Shown: positions 19,601 through 28,159, numbered from the stretch's first letter. The stretch: 64,000 bases of DNA from Diploptera punctata (GCA_030220185.1 JASPKZ010007303.1:1258501-1322500); one strand, 5' to 3'. Made by a program: numbers and translations. Notes: generated from the letters alone by a model not told the origin.

Positions 19601-21966
19601 GCAGACAAGGAGAAATGGATAAATCGGCTGTAGCAGAACATGCCATTATGAATGGACACCAGATTCTATTCGATGATACACAAGTTTTAGCCACAACTTC
19701 CTATTTCCCTAGATTATACCGAGAGGCTATAGAAATATACAAGCATAAAGAAAATATTAACAGAAAAGAGGAAGGTATCAAATTGCCTAAGGCCTGGTAC
19801 CATACACTAGAAAATAAATGCATCAACACTAGGGACAACAAGGAGACGACCATTAGCCAATCAGCAAGAGCCACGCTCACTCACCCTGCTCCCACCACTA
19901 GTATCAATACAACGTCCACAACGTCAGCAGAGCTCACTCTAAGTAGATCTTCCGACCAGGAAACACGCCTAGAAGCACTCGCCACTGAAGATGCCCTCCG
20001 CAGTTGAGGGCGAAACGTCTGGTATCAACACCAACTATGGACCACGGCCACAGAACCCGGAATCACACAACATTTGTTGAAAACTGTTTGATTACTCTGT
20101 GTGTCATTTAGACACATACAACTTGTTAAATGTTTTAAATATTATTAATGAACTAACCTGTTTCCTTCATATTGTTGAAGATTTGGTATGATTCTAGTTG
20201 CCTTCATGAAAGTGGTTATCGCTTCGAAGATCTCCTTTTGCATAGAACTAGGTACCGGTAGAGATTTCCTCTGCTGGATTCCGGCCATGCTACTATCTGA
20301 AAATTATATTTAAATTAATTAAAGTTGCATCTCTTTAGGGTTAATAAATTCTATCTTGAAGCCATAGTTAGTCCAAAAGCATTCTAGACTGAAAGTGTAT
20401 AAAACACTGGCTCTTCCAACTCTTTTGTATGGTAGCGAAGTATGGACGTTGAAACAGAAGGATATACAGAGACTTAGATCTGCTGAAATGAGATATCTTC
20501 GGAGGACTGCAGGATACACACTACTAGATCACAAAAAAAATGAAGACATCTTGGAAGAATTACACATGGAATCTTTAGAAAACAAAATTTCTGATTATAA
20601 GTCAAGATGGATGCAACATATTCATCGAATGGAAGATCACAGAATACCCAAACAAATGTTAAGATATCAACCTGCAGGAAGAAGACTTTTGAATGGTGTT
20701 TCTCTTGAAGCCGAAACAGATCAACAAATGGCCTAAATTCGTGAATGTACTATGATGATGATGAAAGTTGCATCTCGCCTAATTCTATAATTGTTCAGTA
20801 ATTTTTATATGCCAGAATTAATTTTATGTCTTGAAACTGACTCCTTAATTTATATATTTTGTTTACCATCTTCCTTTAACTAAAACTTTGTATTGTATAG
20901 TTTCTATACTTTTAAACTTTTATATTCTTGTCAATACTTTAAAATTTACAATGTTATTGTAACAGCCCTTGCTTTTATTATAATTTTCTTTATAGTTATA
21001 CCAATTTTAGTACATTTATTTGTTAATAACATTTATTACTTACTTACTCACTGGCACTATCGAACCCGTAGGTTCATGGCCGCGCGGACATAAGCTCTCC
21101 ATACATCCCTATCCCGAGCCAATGCCTTCCAATCATTTCCTGTATAATCCACCTCCCTCAAATCATAGTTAATGTTGTTCTCCCACCTCATTCTTGGTCT
21201 ACCAACTGGACGTTTTCCTTCTGGCTTTCCTACAAGAAGTTTCCATGCACGTCTTTCATTCCCCATACGCGCAACATGTCCTGCCCATCGCAGTCTACGG
21301 GACTTAACTGTTCTTATTATATCTGGCTTCCTATAAAGACCTTGTAGTTCATTGTTATGTAGTCTTCTCCATTCACCTGTCTGTTCATCTCTCTTTGGTC
21401 CAAAAATTTTCCTAAGAACTTTATTCTCAAATACTCGTAATCTCCTTTCCTCCCTTAAAGTAAGAGTCCATGTTTCGCACCCATATAATATAACTGGTAG
21501 AATAATAGTTTTATATATTTTCAGCTTAACGTTTTTTGAAAGGAGTTGGGACATCAAAAGCCTCTGCAATGCATAATAGCACGCATTTCCAGAATTGAGC
21601 CTATGTTTAATTTCTTTGTGCATCTCATTCCTATTTGTGATTACTGTTCCTAGGTATTTGAATTCAGCCACTTCCTCAAAATTTCCCTCATTTGTCATTA
21701 GCTGTCCATTTCCATTATATAATGTATTTCTACGTGTGACCATATATTTAGTTTTACTGATATTTACTTCCAGTCCTAATTTCTTAGTGTTACTCAATAT
21801 ATTTATTATTCTTAATTTTTTAAAAATTACCTTCAAGTGATCCAGGTCCTGTGTTTATAAATGTAGGAGTTCCAATCAAGGCATATGTATTTGGGCGAAC
21901 TTCTGATGCAGGTTGCGCAGAAATATAAGTTATAGAGATTAGAATGATGATTCCTGTTTTCATCAT
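14244..21966 (-). CDS. Secreted DM4/DM12-domain protein (four-exon gene)
   Basis: Joined CDS, minus strand: 21966-21831, 20296-20158, 15750-15607, 14349-14244; 525 nt including stop, about 174 residues. The first ATG of MMK is followed by a hydrophobic run (TGIIILISITYISA), a signal peptide with likely cleavage near A17-Q18. All three junctions have GT donors and AG acceptors, and the split codons complete exactly (G+AT, AG+G, AC+G; intron phases 1, 2, 2). Exon 3 begins with RKVLYSILEDILEKNG and exon 4 reads PSKSPYDEELQDYVIAEAAG then LDCEQLYNAF. This fits the insect DM4/DM12 family pattern (R.LY..LE..L...G, ICE, PS, Y..A...G, C...Y). The family is known as secreted insect proteins of unclear function. 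Two of the usual four Cys are absent (Trp in G-W-LL, Phe in LYNAF). The stop sits directly before a donor-like AG|GTAAAT. No AATAAA was seen close downstream. Confidence 0.85.
14396..15010. mobile_element. PLE-like palindromic insertion in intron 3
   Basis: Two arms of about 300 bp (14396-14694, 14704-15000) are inverted and diverged copies. The right arm reads KLLKQLEKSKKLTIWEKIYI and ends with the hairpin GTCGC/GCGAC followed by GAAACATGG, the terminal layout of the PLEs in this window. I found no clear TSD. Confidence 0.55.
15093..15245 (-). mobile_element. SINE D fragment
   Basis: It matches the head and early body of the SINE D copy at 47457-47804 (CAGCGCAAGTCC and its inverse GACTTGCGCTGGTTCGAGTC; GGTACCCAAACTCCTCACGA). 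The head is diverged. Confidence 0.5.
15247..15310 (-). mobile_element. SINE A head fragment
   Basis: ATCTTACAGATGAGGAAA followed by GGGATCGAACCTGG matches the inner head and box B of SINE A. Confidence 0.45.
15400..15590 (+). mobile_element. PLE terminal fragment
   Basis: It contains GCAGAAGATGAAAC, a short stem-loop, TTCGAAAGGCCTCC, then GTTGAGGACGACTG and ACCAGGTAAAAAATTATA. It is almost the same as the right arm of the 48178-48451 insertion. It lies 16 bases before exon 3's donor side. Confidence 0.6.
15607..15750 (-). CDS. DM4/12 gene exon 3 (domain core)
   Basis: Pyrimidine-rich acceptor (TTTTCCTTTTAAG) before 15750 and an excellent donor GAC|GTAAGT at 15607. It encodes KVLYSILEDILEKNGVGKGW then LLQFICNIHSNPPVHPSE. 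The LY..LE..L...G..G..LL..IC signature identifies the family. The usual Cys before LL is Trp here. Confidence 0.9.
15852..16443 (-). mobile_element. Penelope-like element, 5'-truncated, in intron 2
   Basis: Flanked by the perfect 13-bp direct repeat gtatattttatta (15839-15851, 16444-16456). The ends are inverted copies (AATATAAAATTATGG...ACCTGAAAGGTC on the left, GGACCTTTCAGGT...ATTTTATATT on the right). The only coding part left is the GIY-YIG domain. The same family supplies the 61194-61484 insert. Confidence 0.8.
15907..16347 (-). CDS. PLE GIY-YIG endonuclease domain (truncated ORF)
   Basis: 146-residue open frame. The GIY-YIG fold is recognisable: GVY at residues 20-22, FYIG at 32-35, catalytic Arg 44 in IRFKEH and a GH later. 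Cys pairs (C26, C29) precede it as in Penelope-like elements. The domain nicks DNA during PLE retrotransposition. The reverse transcriptase portion is absent, so this copy is dead although its frame is intact. The stop overlaps the terminal hairpin region. Confidence 0.8.
   Translation of the reverse strand: MLNIIINNNIEENNIFNSKGVYKLTCKDCNKFYIGRTNRSYNIRFKEHFRDFIHAEGKSSYAKHVIHEGHRMLNIENTLTAMHRENNPAKINVLEEMKIMKAAHNIDNLIDENKPNICNPLYQIFSETPVLNPAHYGTNPESATVK
16572..16642. repeat. (ATG)n/(ATA)n microsatellite
   Basis: AATAATAATGATGATGATGATG followed by a long AAT run, inside the RTE-A remnant. Confidence 0.9.
16900..17081 (-). pseudogene. R2-like LINE C-terminal fragment
   Basis: The minus strand reads FNKDKYQLDSITVTGLMIGA then RGTIPGFLAKFW and AIAAIRGSISILRNHIY. 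ITVTG.M.GARGTIP followed by AI.GS..ILR resembles the endonuclease-region end of R2-type LINEs. Its upstream part (TQSNQTVFNK) resumes beyond the PLE palindrome at 20086, so the palindrome landed inside it. Confidence 0.6.
17129..18606 (-). pseudogene. PLE left arm: RT and GIY-YIG, frameshifted
   Basis: Frames in order: 18606-18271 (motif A ILVSFDVVSLFT), 18404-17907 (GSPLSPVVANFF, catalytic YVDD), 17943-17515 (GVYRLPCSCG..YIG, R..EH), then 17419-17195 (PKAWYHTLENKC). An extra T near 18400 breaks the frame between motifs A and B, and another shift near 17520 separates the endonuclease end. Confidence 0.85.
18613..20007 (+). pseudogene. PLE right arm: RT and GIY-YIG, frameshifted
   Basis: ORF 18613-19155 keeps motif A (SFDVVSLFT, D near 18667), GSPLSPVVANFF and YVDD (18928-18939). 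Single-base losses near 19119, 19149 and 19170 then break it. ORF 19372-20007 carries the GIY-YIG domain: GVY at residues 46-48, YIG at 58-60, R69 and EH 72-73, with CSCG in front, then PKAWYHTLENKC. Between the arms the full catalytic set is present but neither arm is intact. Confidence 0.85.
19985..20019 (+). ncRNA. Hammerhead-like terminal hairpin of the PLE
   Basis: CTGAAGAT is followed by the 6-bp stem GCCCTC (19993-19998) / GAGGGC (20006-20011) and then GAAACGTC. It has the order of a hammerhead core (CUGAUGA, stem II, GAAA), but the first box is altered, so self-cleavage is uncertain. An inverse copy lies in the left arm near 17183-17217. Confidence 0.4.
20158..20296 (-). CDS. DM4/12 gene exon 2
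   Basis: Acceptor AATTTTCAG before 20296 and donor ACAG|GTTAGT after 20158. Only the frame dictated by exon 1 is open throughout; it reads SSMAGIQQRKSLPVPSSMQK through NLQQYEGN. This is the poorly conserved region between signal peptide and domain. Confidence 0.8.
20334..20763 (+). mobile_element. RTE-B LINE, short 3' copy in intron 1
   Basis: Flanked by the 13-bp repeat aaagttgcatctc (20321-20333, 20764-20776) and ends in (ATG)n. Frame 20395-20736 reads YKTLALPTLLYGSEVW, SAEMRYLRRTAGYTLLD, SRWMQHIHRMEDHRIPK and a degraded GRR end. It is one of the youngest-looking RTE-B pieces. Confidence 0.8.
21039..21800 (-). mobile_element. RTE-A LINE 3' copy in intron 1
   Basis: The frame is open for 259 codons (21836-21057, the first few belonging to the flank): EVNISKTKYMVTRRN, YLGTVITNRNEM, GCETWTLTLREE, RRLRWAGHVARM, RPVGRPRMRWENN, DRDVWRAYVRAAMNLRVR. 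The stop lies about 10 bases before the (TTAC)n tail, so there is almost no 3' UTR. Flanked by atttatta (21031-21038, 21801-21808). It ends 30 bases from the donor of DM4/12 exon 1. Confidence 0.85.
21831..21966 (-). CDS. DM4/12 gene exon 1 with signal peptide
   Basis: Start at 21966 in context CAAAAATGATGA. 45 codons plus one base, donor GAAG|GTAATT. N-region MMKTG, hydrophobic core IIILISITYISA, then QPASEV. A TTCTTACAG acceptor-like site 15 bases upstream of the ATG suggests a further 5' UTR exon, beyond the RTE-F copy that begins at 22025. Confidence 0.8.
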
Positions 21967-22024
21967 TTTTGCAGTTACCTGTAAGAACAGTTACATATAT
22001 ATATATACTTTTATTATTAGTTAA

Positions 22025-23090
22025 ACTCCGCCATGGCCGGTCCCAAGCCCGGATGAGAAAGGAGGAGGGGGAGGAGTAACAACCTCGTTAAAAACCAGGG
22101 TTCAGTTGGCTCCGACTGATAGTACTCTGTAAGGGCCCCTAGCCAGGGTTAAGTCGAAGACCTCAACGGCAGAGTCGGCGAAGAAGGAGTCCTTCAACAC
22201 GGCGGATCTGGCGGAAGAGGCAACCCTATCTCTAAGGGATATCCTTACACAATTCCTAACCAACCACGGACGCTTCCGTACATATCTTCACAGGATCAAA
22301 AAGTCACCATCTCCCCTATGTAACTGCCCCGAAAGTCCACCACAGACAGCAATACATCTTCTGACAGAATGTTCACTGTACTCCAGAGACCGGCCTCCTG
22401 TTCTAACAACCCAAACTCTACCTCAGATACTACAGCACCACATCAACACCGTCACAGTGACGAACTTCATCACCAACATCTTCCGCTCACTTCAAGAATA
22501 AACTCTTGAACAATCAAACTACAGCAAAACAAAATGTAAATGTATGTAAATAACTGTAAATATCCCGTGATATGCCCATGGTAAAACACGGGTTGAAATA
22601 TAATGTAATAAAATTAAAAAAAAAAGGGAAATAGAGAAACGCTGCCTTGCGGAGAAGAGGGATCTTCAAAGGCTATGGGAGGAAAACCCAGACAGAAATT
22701 TTCCTGGTCCTCCAGGTTGGGGGTTTATGCTGTGGGTCAGCTCCCCACACATTAAAAAAAAACATAAAATGCTAAAAGTCCAAATCAGTCAAAGCCGGAC
22801 AGAAAAAAGTACGAAAGACAAAAGCAACGAAAACGAACTTTGAATACAGGCACGTGGAAAGTGGTTAGGACATTTTTTAAGAATGGAAGATGAGCGATGG
22901 CCGAAGTAACTATACGAATGGCGTCCGAACAGAAAGAAGAAAAGAGGGAGACCAAAGTTAACATGGAAGGAAAACATGAAGACAGTAATGCAAGCAAGAG
23001 GGCTAAGCATCGAAGATGCCCAAGATCGTAGGCTTTGGAGGTTTGGCACGGGAAGACGGCAGCAGCTGTAAAAACCCGAAGATAGATAGA
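22025..23090 (+). mobile_element. RTE-F derivative with large internal deletion, split by an R1/I-like LINE
   Basis: 22025-22200 and 22626-22870 resemble the 5' region of endonuclease-type RTE elements (LWEENPDRNFPGPPGWGF, then TGTWKV, the start of the endonuclease). This is joined directly to the C-terminus GHFLRMEDERWPK then KKKRGRPKLTWKENM and RRLWRFGTG, ending near a (TTA)n tail. The reverse transcriptase is missing. It begins 45 bases upstream of acceptor-like sequence 5' of DM4/12 exon 1. Confidence 0.6.
22200..22625 (+). pseudogene. R1/I-like LINE C-terminal fragment with poly-A
   Basis: The plus strand reads SLRDILTQFLTNHGRFRTYL, then CNCPESPPQTAIHLLTEC, a CCHC zinc-knuckle-like end (C.C......H...C) typical of R1/I-type LINEs, and a stop at about 22500. 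The 3' UTR ends in AATAAAATTAAAAAAAAAA. Confidence 0.65.
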
Positions 23091-23434
23091 GCTTATTAGT
23101 TATTATTATTATTACTATCTAAAACATGCTTTCAAATCTTTAGAGGATGAAAAAAAGACCTACAACAGAATGACATTACTAAGCTGTTAGTTTATGCTGA
23201 TGTTGTAGAGTTATTAGGTGATAGCGAGATTATGCTAAGAACCAACACACACACTCTATTGAGTAACACTAAGAAATTTGGGCTGGAAGTAAACATCAAT
23301 AAAATTAAATATAAGTTCACAAATAGAAATACATTATATAATGGAAATGGACAGTTAATGACAAATCAGATATATTTTGAAGAGGTGGCTGAATTCAAAT
23401 ACCTAGGAACAATCATCACAAACAGGAATGAGAT

Positions 23435-24365
23435 ACTTACTTACTTACTTACTCACTGGCACTATCGAACCCGTAGGTTCATGGCCGCGCGGACATAAGC
23501 TCTCCATACATCCCTATCCTGAGCTAATGCTTTCCAATCATTCCCTGTATAATCTACTTCCCTCAAATCATAGTTAATGTTGTTTTCCCACCTCATTCTT
23601 GGTCTACCAACTGGGCGCTTTCCCTCTGGCTTTCCTACAAGAAGTTTCCATGCACGTCTTTCATTCCTCATACGTGCAACATGTCCTGCCCATCGCAGTC
23701 TACGAGACTTAACTGTTCTTATTATATCTGGCTTCCTATAAAGACCATGTAGTTAATTGTTATGTAGTCTTCTCCATTCACCTGTCTGTTCATCTCTCTT
23801 TGGTCCAAAAAATTTCCTAAGAACTTTATTCTCAAATACTCGTAATCTCCTTTCCTCCCTTAAAGTAAGAGTCCATGTTTCGCACCCATATAATATAACT
23901 GGTAGAATAATAGTTTTATTTATTTTCAGCTTAACGTTTTTTGAAAGGAGTTCGGACATCAAAAGTCTCTGCAATGCATAATAGCATGCATTTCCAGAAT
24001 TGAGCCTATGTTTAATTTCTTTGTGCATCTCATTCCTATTTGTGATTATTGTTCCTAGGTATTTGAATTCAGCCACTTCCTCAAAATTTCCCTCATTTGT
24101 CATTAGCTGTCCATTTCCATTATATACTGAATTTCTACGTGTGACCATATATTTAGTTTTACTGATATTTACTTCCAGTCCTAATTTCTTAGTGTTACTT
24201 AATAGTGTGTGCGTGTTGGCCTTTAGTATCTCCTCGCTATCGGCCAATAGTACTACATCCTGAGCATAAACTAACAGCTTATTAATACCACTGAGTTGTA
24301 AGCCTTCCTCATTCTCTAAAGATTTAATGGCATGCTCTAGTACAAAATTAAATAGTAGAGGAGAT
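23435..24365 (-). mobile_element. RTE-A LINE inserted into RTE-A
   Basis: A 931-bp 5'-truncated copy beginning with TTACTTACTTAC at its 3' end, bracketed by the 14-bp repeat aacaggaatgagat (23421-23434, 24366-24379). Frames 23671-23462 and 24454-23753 cover LVYAQDVVLLAD (YADD changed to YAQD) through the C-terminal VRAAMNLRVR. Confidence 0.85.
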
Positions 24366-24471
24366 AACAGGAATGAGATGCAGAAAGTATTAAACATAGG
24401 CTCAATTCTGGAAATGTGTGCTAGTATGCATTGCAGGGACTTTTGTCGTCCCAACTCCTTTCAAAAAACAT

Positions 24472-24787
24472 CATCATCATCATCATCATCATCATCAACA
24501 ACAAGGATTAAGTCCAATGGCCTGTTCCGATCTCATTATAGGTCGAATTGTTCCTTCCATCTCTTCAATGGTCTTCCCAACATTCTCCTCCCTTTTAGTT
24601 TATAATTATACATTCTTTTTGGTATGCGCTGTTCATTCATTCGTAATACGTGCTGAAGATAAGCATTTTGATAATATTTTATTCTTTCACAGATATTAAA
24701 TATATTAAGTTCTGTTCTTATATCTTCGTTTTTCTTTTTATCGGTCCTTAGGTATCCTGCTATTGCTCTCAACATCTTCATTTCAGC
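24472..24787 (-). mobile_element. RTE-B LINE inserted into RTE-A
   Basis: Tail (ATC)n at 24472; frame 24799-24536 reads EAEMKMLRAIAGYLRTDKKK, AYLQHVLRMNEQRIPK and GRRMLGRPLKRWKEQF. Flanked by ttcaaaaaacat (24460-24471, 24788-24799). Confidence 0.8.
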
Positions 24788-25271
24788 TTCAAAAAACATT
24801 AAACTGAAATGATATAAAACTGTTATATTATATGGATGTGAAACATGGACTCTTACTTTAAATGAGGAGGAAAGATTACAAGTATTTTAGAATAAACTTC
24901 TTAGGGACATTTTTGTAACAAAGAGAAATAAACAGACAGGCGAATGGAGAAGACTACTTAACAGTGAACTGCATGATCTTGATAGGATACCGGATAATAA
25001 GAAGAGTTAAGGCTCGTATGCTAAAGCGGGCAGACCATGTGGCACGAATGGGGAATGAAAGAGGTGCATCCATGCTTGTTGTAGGAAAACCAGAGGGAAA
25101 ATGTCCAGTTGGTAGACCAAGAATGAGGTGGGAAAATAACATTAACCATGATTTGAGGGAAGTAGATTATACAGGGAATGATTAGAAAACATTAACTCAG
25201 AATAGGGATGTATGGAGAGCTTATCTCCATTGGCCATGAACCATCGGGTTCGATTGTACCAGTGAATTAGT

Positions 25272-25990
25272 TAGTACAACTAACTCACTGGCACTATCGA
25301 ACCCGTGGTTCATGACCGCACGGACATAAGCTCTCCATACTTCCCTATCCTGAGCTATTGTTTTCCAATCATTCCCTGTATAATCTACTTCCATAAAATC
25401 ATGGATAATGTTATTCTCCCGTCATTCTTGGTCTACCAACTGGGCGTTTTCCCTCTGTTTTTTTACAAAAAGCTTCCATGCACGTTTTTCATTTCCCATT
25501 CATGCCATATGTCCTGCCCATCGCAGTCTATGAGACTTAACTGTTCTTATTATATCTGGCTTCCTATAAATACCATGCAATTCACTGTCATGCAGTCTTC
25601 TCCATTCACCCGTCTGTTCATCTCTCTTTGATCCAAACATTTTCCTAAGAACTTTATTCTCAAATAATCGTAATTTCCTTTCCTCCCTTATAGTAAGAGT
25701 CCATGTTTCGCATCCACATAACATAACTGGTGGAATAATAGTTTTATATATTTTCAGGTTAAACGTTTTTTGAAAGTAGTTGGGACGTCAAGAGTCCCTG
25801 TAATACATAATAGCACGCATTTCTAGAATTGAACCTATGTTTAATTTATTTGTCCATCTCATTCCTATTTGTGATTATTGTTCCTAGGTATTTGAATTCA
25901 TCAACTTCCTCAAAATTTCCCTCATTTGTCATTAGCTATCCATTTCCATTATATAATGTGTTTCTATGTGTGACCATATATTTAGTTCCA
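25272..25990 (-). pseudogene. RTE-A LINE 3' copy, tail-to-tail with the previous one
   Basis: It begins ACTAACTCACTGGCACTATCG and runs back through frame 25724-25500 (GCETWTLTIREE, SHRLRWAGHMA) to the TKYMVTH region. The preceding plus-strand copy ends in AGTTAGTA only a few bases away. Confidence 0.75.
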
Positions 25991-25999
25991 AGGTTGAGA

Positions 26000-26095
26000 T
26001 TTTAAAAATTCCTTACCCCGCCGGGAATCGAACCCGGATAGCCGGAGTGGAAAGTAGGGACTTTACCGACTACGCCAGTGCTTCGGCACATATTA
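26000..26095 (-). tRNA. tRNA-like SINE head
   Basis: The minus strand has box A-like GGCGTAGTCGGT and a strong T-arm CCGGGTTCGATTCCCGG with GCGGGG following. No matching acceptor strand. Probably the head of a short tRNA-derived SINE. Confidence 0.45.
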
Positions 26096-26125
26096 GATGT
26101 TAGTTAATTAAATATGCCTACTTAC

Positions 26126-26176
26126 TTGAGCTAAGCACTTCTCTGGATAACACTGACTAAGCTTTGTATCTGCCAT
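26126..26176 (-). other. Candidate first coding exon (weak)
   Basis: CCAAAATGG start context, 17 codons (MADTKLSQCYPEKCLAQ) ending exactly at a consensus donor CAA|GTAAGT. A TATAAAA lies only about 15 bases upstream, too close for a TATA serving this ATG. No downstream exon was recognised. Could be chance. Confidence 0.2.
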
Positions 26177-26686
26177 TTTGGAGACGTGCGTTTTATACTA
26201 CTTTTTCTTTAATTAGTGGAAGTGGAAAATATGCGTGCTGTTGCTACTCATCTATATTACCCACGTAGCTCACGTAGTGTTTGTTATTTGTGATAATTAC
26301 GTGAGATTAAAAAAAACAATATCTTGTGTTTATAATCATACCTGGTTAAGGAAATTTAGCAATTATTTCAAACATATAATAGCTTTGTAACTTTTAGATA
26401 ATAATGATTCATTAATTTATTTATTTTGAGAATTTTCCTCATCATTGCGGGTTTTTTCCAACCAATCTTAGTAATAAACATGAATTTAAGATGGTTACGG
26501 ACTTAGAGACTATTAGTTTGCAACAAACATTCACAAATTTCCCTTAATTAAAGTTCTCCATCGTTCTCTGTCCTCTGTGTCTTCATCTGTTACACCAAAA
26601 TTCTTCATTGAATTTTGAGTGTAATTCTTCCAGGTTGTTCTTGGTCTTCCATTTCTGCTCCTTCTTTCAATTTTCCATGCCTAGAC

Positions 26687-27563
26687 ATGAGGAAGGCTTA
26701 CAACTCAATGGTGTTAATAAGCTGTTAGTTTATGCTGATGATGTAGTACTACTGGCCGATAGCGAGGAGACTCTAAAGGACAACACGCACACACTATTGA
26801 GTAACACTAAGAAATTAGGACTGGAAGTCAATATCAATAAAACCAAATATATGGTCACACATAGAAATACATTATATAATGGAAATGGACAGCTAATGAC
26901 AAATGAGGGAAATTTTGAGGAAGTGGCTGAATTAAAATACCTAGGAACAATAATCACAAATAGGAATGAGATGCACAAAGAAATTAAACATAGGCTCAAT
27001 TGTGGAAATGCGTGCTATTATGCATTGCATAGACTCTTGATGTCCCAACTCCTTTCAAAAAACGTTAAACTGAAAATATATAAAACTATTATTCTACCAG
27101 TTATATTATATGGGTGCGAAACATGGACTCTTACTTTAAGGGAGGAAAGGAGATTACAAGTATTTGAGAATAAAGTTCTTAGAAAAATTTTTGGACCAAA
27201 GAGAGATGAACAGACAGGTGAATGGAGAAGACTACATAACAATGAACTAGATGGTCTTTATAGGAAGCCAGATATAATAAGAACAGTTAAGTCTCGTAGA
27301 CTGCGATGGGCAGGACATGTTGCACGTATGGGGAATGAAAGACTTGCATGGAAGCTTCTTGTAGGAAATCCAGAGGGAAAACGACCACTTGGTAGACCAA
27401 TAATGAGGTGGGAGAATAACATTAACTATGATTTGAGGGAAGTAGATTATACAGGGAATGATTGGAAAGCATTAGCTCAGGATAGGGATGTATGAAGAGC
27501 TTATGTCCGCGCGGCCATGAACCTACGGGTTCGATAGTGCCAGTGAGTAAGTAAGTAAGTAAG
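26687..27563 (+). mobile_element. RTE-A LINE, best-preserved copy
   Basis: Open frame 26608-27495; the element part starts near residue 27. It shows EEGLQLNGVNKLLVYADDVV (catalytic YADD), EVNINKTKYMVTHRN, YLGTIITNRNEM, GCETWTLTLREERRL, RRLRWAGHVARMGNE, RPLGRPIMRWENN and DWKALAQDRDV. A TGA (27493-27495) replaces a Trp codon 15 codons before the usual end. The tail is GTAAGTAAGTAAG. The endonuclease and N-terminal RT are missing (5' truncation). Confidence 0.9.
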
Positions 27564-27577
27564 GCATTCTTTGGTAG

Positions 27578-27773
27578 GTAAGATGAAAGTTAAACATTAA
27601 ATTATACCTGTTATAGGTGCCGTCGTCCTCAACTTTGTTAAAATATTGTATATACAATTAACTGGAGCGCTTTCGGAATTTATCTTCCATATACCAACAG
27701 GTACAATTTAATTTTTAACTTTCATCATATGACTTCACCTCAACGGAATTTGATATGAATTTTACTAGTATTG
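27578..27773. mobile_element. Miniature PLE insertion in RTE-E
   Basis: Flanked by attctttggtag (27566-27577, 27774-27785). On the minus strand: TATGGAA, a short loop, TTCCGAAAGCGCTCCAG, then GTTGAGGACGACGGCACC. CCTCAACGGAATTTG lies at the other end, as in the other small PLE inserts. Confidence 0.65.
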
Positions 27774-28159
27774 ATTCTTTGGTAGTCTTCCATCCTGCAT
27801 TCTTCTTACGTGTCCGTATCATTTTAGCCTTCTGTGTTCAATCTCATCCATTATACATCTTTTTGCTTTCATCCATTTTCTAATTTCTGTATTTCTAATT
27901 TTTTCGAGTCGAGATTTTCTGGCAGCTCTTATCCAAAAACCCATTTCAACTGCAGTTATTCTGTTGACATTTTGTTGTGTCATTGTCCAAACTTCCGATC
28001 CATGTAACATTATACTTTCTGTTGTATCCACTTTAGTTGAAATAACTTATATATTCCAAAGTCCTATATTCATTTTCCTTAGGCTGCTTGTTCGTTTTCC
28101 GCAAATCCATCGATTCCGAGGCTTAAGATTAGATTTTAGCATTTTATATTTTTTACGAT

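Larger units (their letters stand above)
17095..20072. mobile_element. Head-to-head PLE pair forming a 3-kb palindrome
   Basis: Left arm 17129-18595 and right arm 18611-20073 are near-identical inverted copies separated by 15 bp. The whole unit is bracketed by the 13-bp direct repeat tttgttgaaaact (17082-17094, 20073-20085), so it looks like a single insertion into the R2-like LINE. Both copies are 5'-truncated just before reverse transcriptase motif A. The left copy keeps 34 more terminal bases (TGCAGGCTTTCACGGCCGG) than the right. It occupies intron 2 of the DM4/12 gene. Confidence 0.85.
23104..25262 (+). pseudogene. RTE-A LINE copy carrying two later LINE insertions
   Basis: Pieces 23104-23434, 24380-24471 and 24800-25262 are collinear parts of one RTE-A copy (VYADVVELL, KYLGTIITNRNE, then GCETW and GRPRMRWENN to the tail). 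Removing the inserts at 23435-24365 and 24472-24787 restores continuity. Confidence 0.8.
26530..28150 (-). pseudogene. RTE-E LINE C-terminal region, split by two insertions
   Basis: Pieces 28150-27774 (LHGSEVWTMTQQNVNRI, EIEHRRLKWYGHVRRMQDGR) and 26680-26530 (AWKIERRSRNGRPRTTWKN, TEDRERWRTLIKG) join in frame as RLPKNAWKIERR when the inserts are removed. Confidence 0.75.

Noticed and set aside
21352..21576. 74-codon plus ORF (MLCSLLHSPVCSSLF type) recurring at several places
   Set aside because: Antisense shadow of RTE-A; it recurs because RTE-A recurs.
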